NCBI RefSeq assembly: GCF_023278565.1
Contig: NC_064678.1
Coordinates: 4,340,001 to 4,404,000, forward strand
Direction: 5' to 3'
From: Colletotrichum lupini
Lineage: Eukaryota > Ascomycota > Sordariomycetes > Glomerellales > Glomerellaceae
DNA: 64,000 bases
In this document: piece by piece, positions 62,251 through 64,000 of the stretch
How the letters are laid out: every line of letters begins with the position of its first letter
How positions within the stretch are numbered: the stretch's first letter is position 1
Notes under the pieces: model-generated
The model's database searches: none
What the model saw: the letters and a program-made list of their open reading frames with translations, nothing else
What the model was told of the DNA's origin: nothing
Made by a program: the position numbers and the translations under genes

Positions 62251-62860
62251 TTAGTGCTGTTTGGCCTCGGCCTGCTTCTGTATGTCATGCTCGGCACCAC
62301 GCTGCTGAGTCTTGCCTGTGTCGTGGAGACCCTCGTAGTGTGCCTGGCCAGCCTTGTCGCCGGTAAGGCCAGCGACAGCACCACCAATGGTGCCCTGGAC
62401 ACGGTTGCCAATGCCAAAGGTATAATCGTTGAGCTGGCCCTTGGCCTCCTGCTCCTGGCCCTGGAGGTTCTGCTCACGACCTTGCTGCTTCAAGTTCTGT
62501 AGCCACGCTGTCAGCTTGCTAGGTGCTTATGGAACAGGGAGTGGGATTTGTGAACAAGCTTACCTCGGAGCCGACAAGACCACCAACAGTCTCCTTAGCA
62601 GAGCCGACGGTCTGGTTCCAGGAGCCGCCAGCACGATCGGGGTCGTCCTTGGTCACACCACCAGCGGTGGCAGTGAAGCCGGGAATCTTAGCAGTAGCGT
62701 GTGAAGCATCGTGTTCGAGCTGTGCCTTGTCCTGCTTGGCCTCTCCCTTGTTCTGATCGGCAGTGCTGCCGGTAAGAGAGCCGAGGAGATTCTGGGCAGC
62801 GCCAGTGGCAGAGTCGACGTACGACTTGAGGGTGGAAGTGTTGTCGTTGTTGGCAGCCAT
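62251..62860 (-). CDS. CsbD-like / mismatched-base-pair and cruciform DNA recognition protein
   Basis: Exons (minus) 62,860-62,564 and 62,496-62,251, phase 0 (donor GTAAGC, acceptor CAG), give 180 residues. Hydrophilic, Gly/Ala/Gln-rich protein with the family repeats: STLKSYVDSATGAAQNLLGS, then SWNQTVGSAKETVGGLVGSE in exon 1, and NLKQQGREQNLQGQEQEAKG with GNRVQGTIGGAVAGLTGD in exon 2. Fungal members are annotated after Ustilago Hmp1, which binds cruciform DNA. CsbD relatives in bacteria are general stress proteins, so a stress role is likely. No membrane segment or signal peptide is present. Upstream frame continuation beyond 62,860 is read-through, not coding. Confidence 0.9.
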
Positions 62861-64000
62861 GGTGGATATTGTGTGGTTTGATTGCTCTGATGAGTCTGAT
62901 TGATTAAGTAATGTGTAATGCTTGTAGGTTGCGTTTGATGGATGATGTGAATTGTTGATGTGGCAGAGGAAACATAGTGCTGTTGAGGAGGATGGATGGT
63001 ATTTATGAATGGAGAGAACCACGTCCAGACTCCTCCACTTTCTTAGGCAGGGAGCATGTGAATCGCCATTGTTCTGGCAACCGCGATGACATTTGCCAGA
63101 TGAAGCTGGAGGTGTGATGTCATTTTGGAGATGGTGCCTGTGGCTGCAAGAGCAGAGGAGGGGGCCACTTTGGGTCATTGTGGAGGACAAACGCGGGATG
63201 GAGGGGCAGCTTCGTACCCTGCGCACCTTCCATGATGTCATTTTGCGACTGCACGCCTTCCGGACTAACGACCACGCCATCGTCGCGGCGTCGCCCCTTT
63301 CCTCGTGCCCCCCTAATCCCCAAATTCCCAACACACTTTCAGGCTTCACGCTTTTCGTCTGGAAACATGAGACGCCCTGCATACTGCGTAAGGTAGGCCA
63401 TGTGAGCCCACAACAGACGTAATGAGGACTAGTCTGGACCTTCCCTCTCCGACACATTACCATTTGAGGAATGGTTGATGATGCACATCTTCCGCCCGCC
63501 TTGGCAAGAGCTGTCCCCCCAACTTGCAAGTTGCCAGACATGGCCATACCGCAACGACAACGCCTATCTGCCTGCCTCCCAGGTTGTCTATGCCATCGTG
63601 GTTGAGCAAGTAGGGTATCAGTATAGCATTCGTGCCGTAGGTAGTGCGAGCAAATTCATCCTTGCATTAGACCGCTGAAGAAGCCGGACAACCGGTGACA
63701 TTCCGCTTGCTTCATGTAGCTTGCTTACACTGATCGGCGGCTTGACACAACGCACTCTTGACATACTTGATGTTCCTGCAGAGAACCGTGGCACCTGAGG
63801 AATTATGTCAAGGCTTACACAAGGTATGCCAGACTGTCACTTGTAGGCGACACCGTCGGCTAGCACACGGAGCTTTCGCTTGCGTGTTTGTCCATAGCTC
63901 GAAGCTTCTCTATTGTGATTCATGCTGAGAGAAGTTCTTTTGTTGGGGTCGTTCACAACCGTAGTATACAGGCCAAATTCTTCATAAAAACAGCCGATTG
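62861..64000. other. Promoter region of the CsbD-like gene and right edge
   Basis: Leader immediately upstream is rich in TGATTGATTAAG-type sequence, and ATTTATGAATGG lies at about 63,002. I see no gene between here and the window end; a neighbour may begin beyond it. Confidence 0.45.

Noticed and set aside
62519..63547. 342-codon minus frame extending past the CsbD-like start
   Set aside because: Only the part from 62,860 inward matches the family, and the extension upstream has no resemblance and contains promoter/leader sequence.
1..64000. CRISPR array, rRNA genes, telomere repeats or secondary-metabolite cluster
   Set aside because: No regularly spaced repeats with unique spacers, no rRNA-like sequence, no TTAGGG arrays, and no synthase-type genes were seen.

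Overview
This window comes from the nuclear genome of a filamentous ascomycete (Pezizomycotina, probably a Sordariomycete). The evidence is short GT-AG introns with CTAAC/CTGAC-type branch sites, a CFEM Pth11-type receptor, a CsbD-like cruciform-binding protein, a Yap-type bZIP, and a 12.8 kb AT-rich block with the marks of repeat-induced point mutation (RIP). I cannot name the species; Glomerellales-like is a guess.

Layout. Bases 1-13.9 kb are gene-poor: a C2H2 zinc-finger protein running off the left edge, a small Cys/His-rich protein, and a divergent pair made of a cytochrome b5-like haem/steroid-binding protein and a mitochondrial Mgr3-like TPR protein with a premature stop. Bases 13.9-26.75 kb are an AT-rich block almost free of CpA/TpG. 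Its right part is a full-length Ty3/gypsy chromodomain retrotransposon with 190-bp LTRs, a 5-bp target duplication, a polypurine tract, degenerate gag-pol, and an unexplained 2.4 kb tail. Bases 26.75-38.8 kb are sparse, with a decayed coding relic, a bZIP gene and an Stf2/HABP4-like stress-protein gene whose start codon is split by an intron.

From 38.8 to 63 kb the window is housekeeping-rich: an OB-fold/zinc-ribbon DNA-binding protein, a CFEM GPCR, the splicing factor SPF27/BCAS2, the PKA regulatory subunit, an intron-containing tRNA-Glu(CTC), a CDC50/Lem3 flippase subunit, FACT subunit SPT16, an AhpD/CMD-family protein, an unknown membrane coiled-coil protein, and a CsbD-like protein.

The genes form no single pathway or cluster. 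Sensing and signalling (GPCR, PKA-R, bZIP) and stress proteins (Stf2-like, CsbD-like) are present but scattered, and I see no secondary-metabolite or defence cluster. The least ordinary material is the RIP block and its effect on neighbouring genes, plus a few gene-structure oddities. Gene models are hand-spliced from consensus sites and reading-frame continuity; family assignments are from recognition, not database searches.
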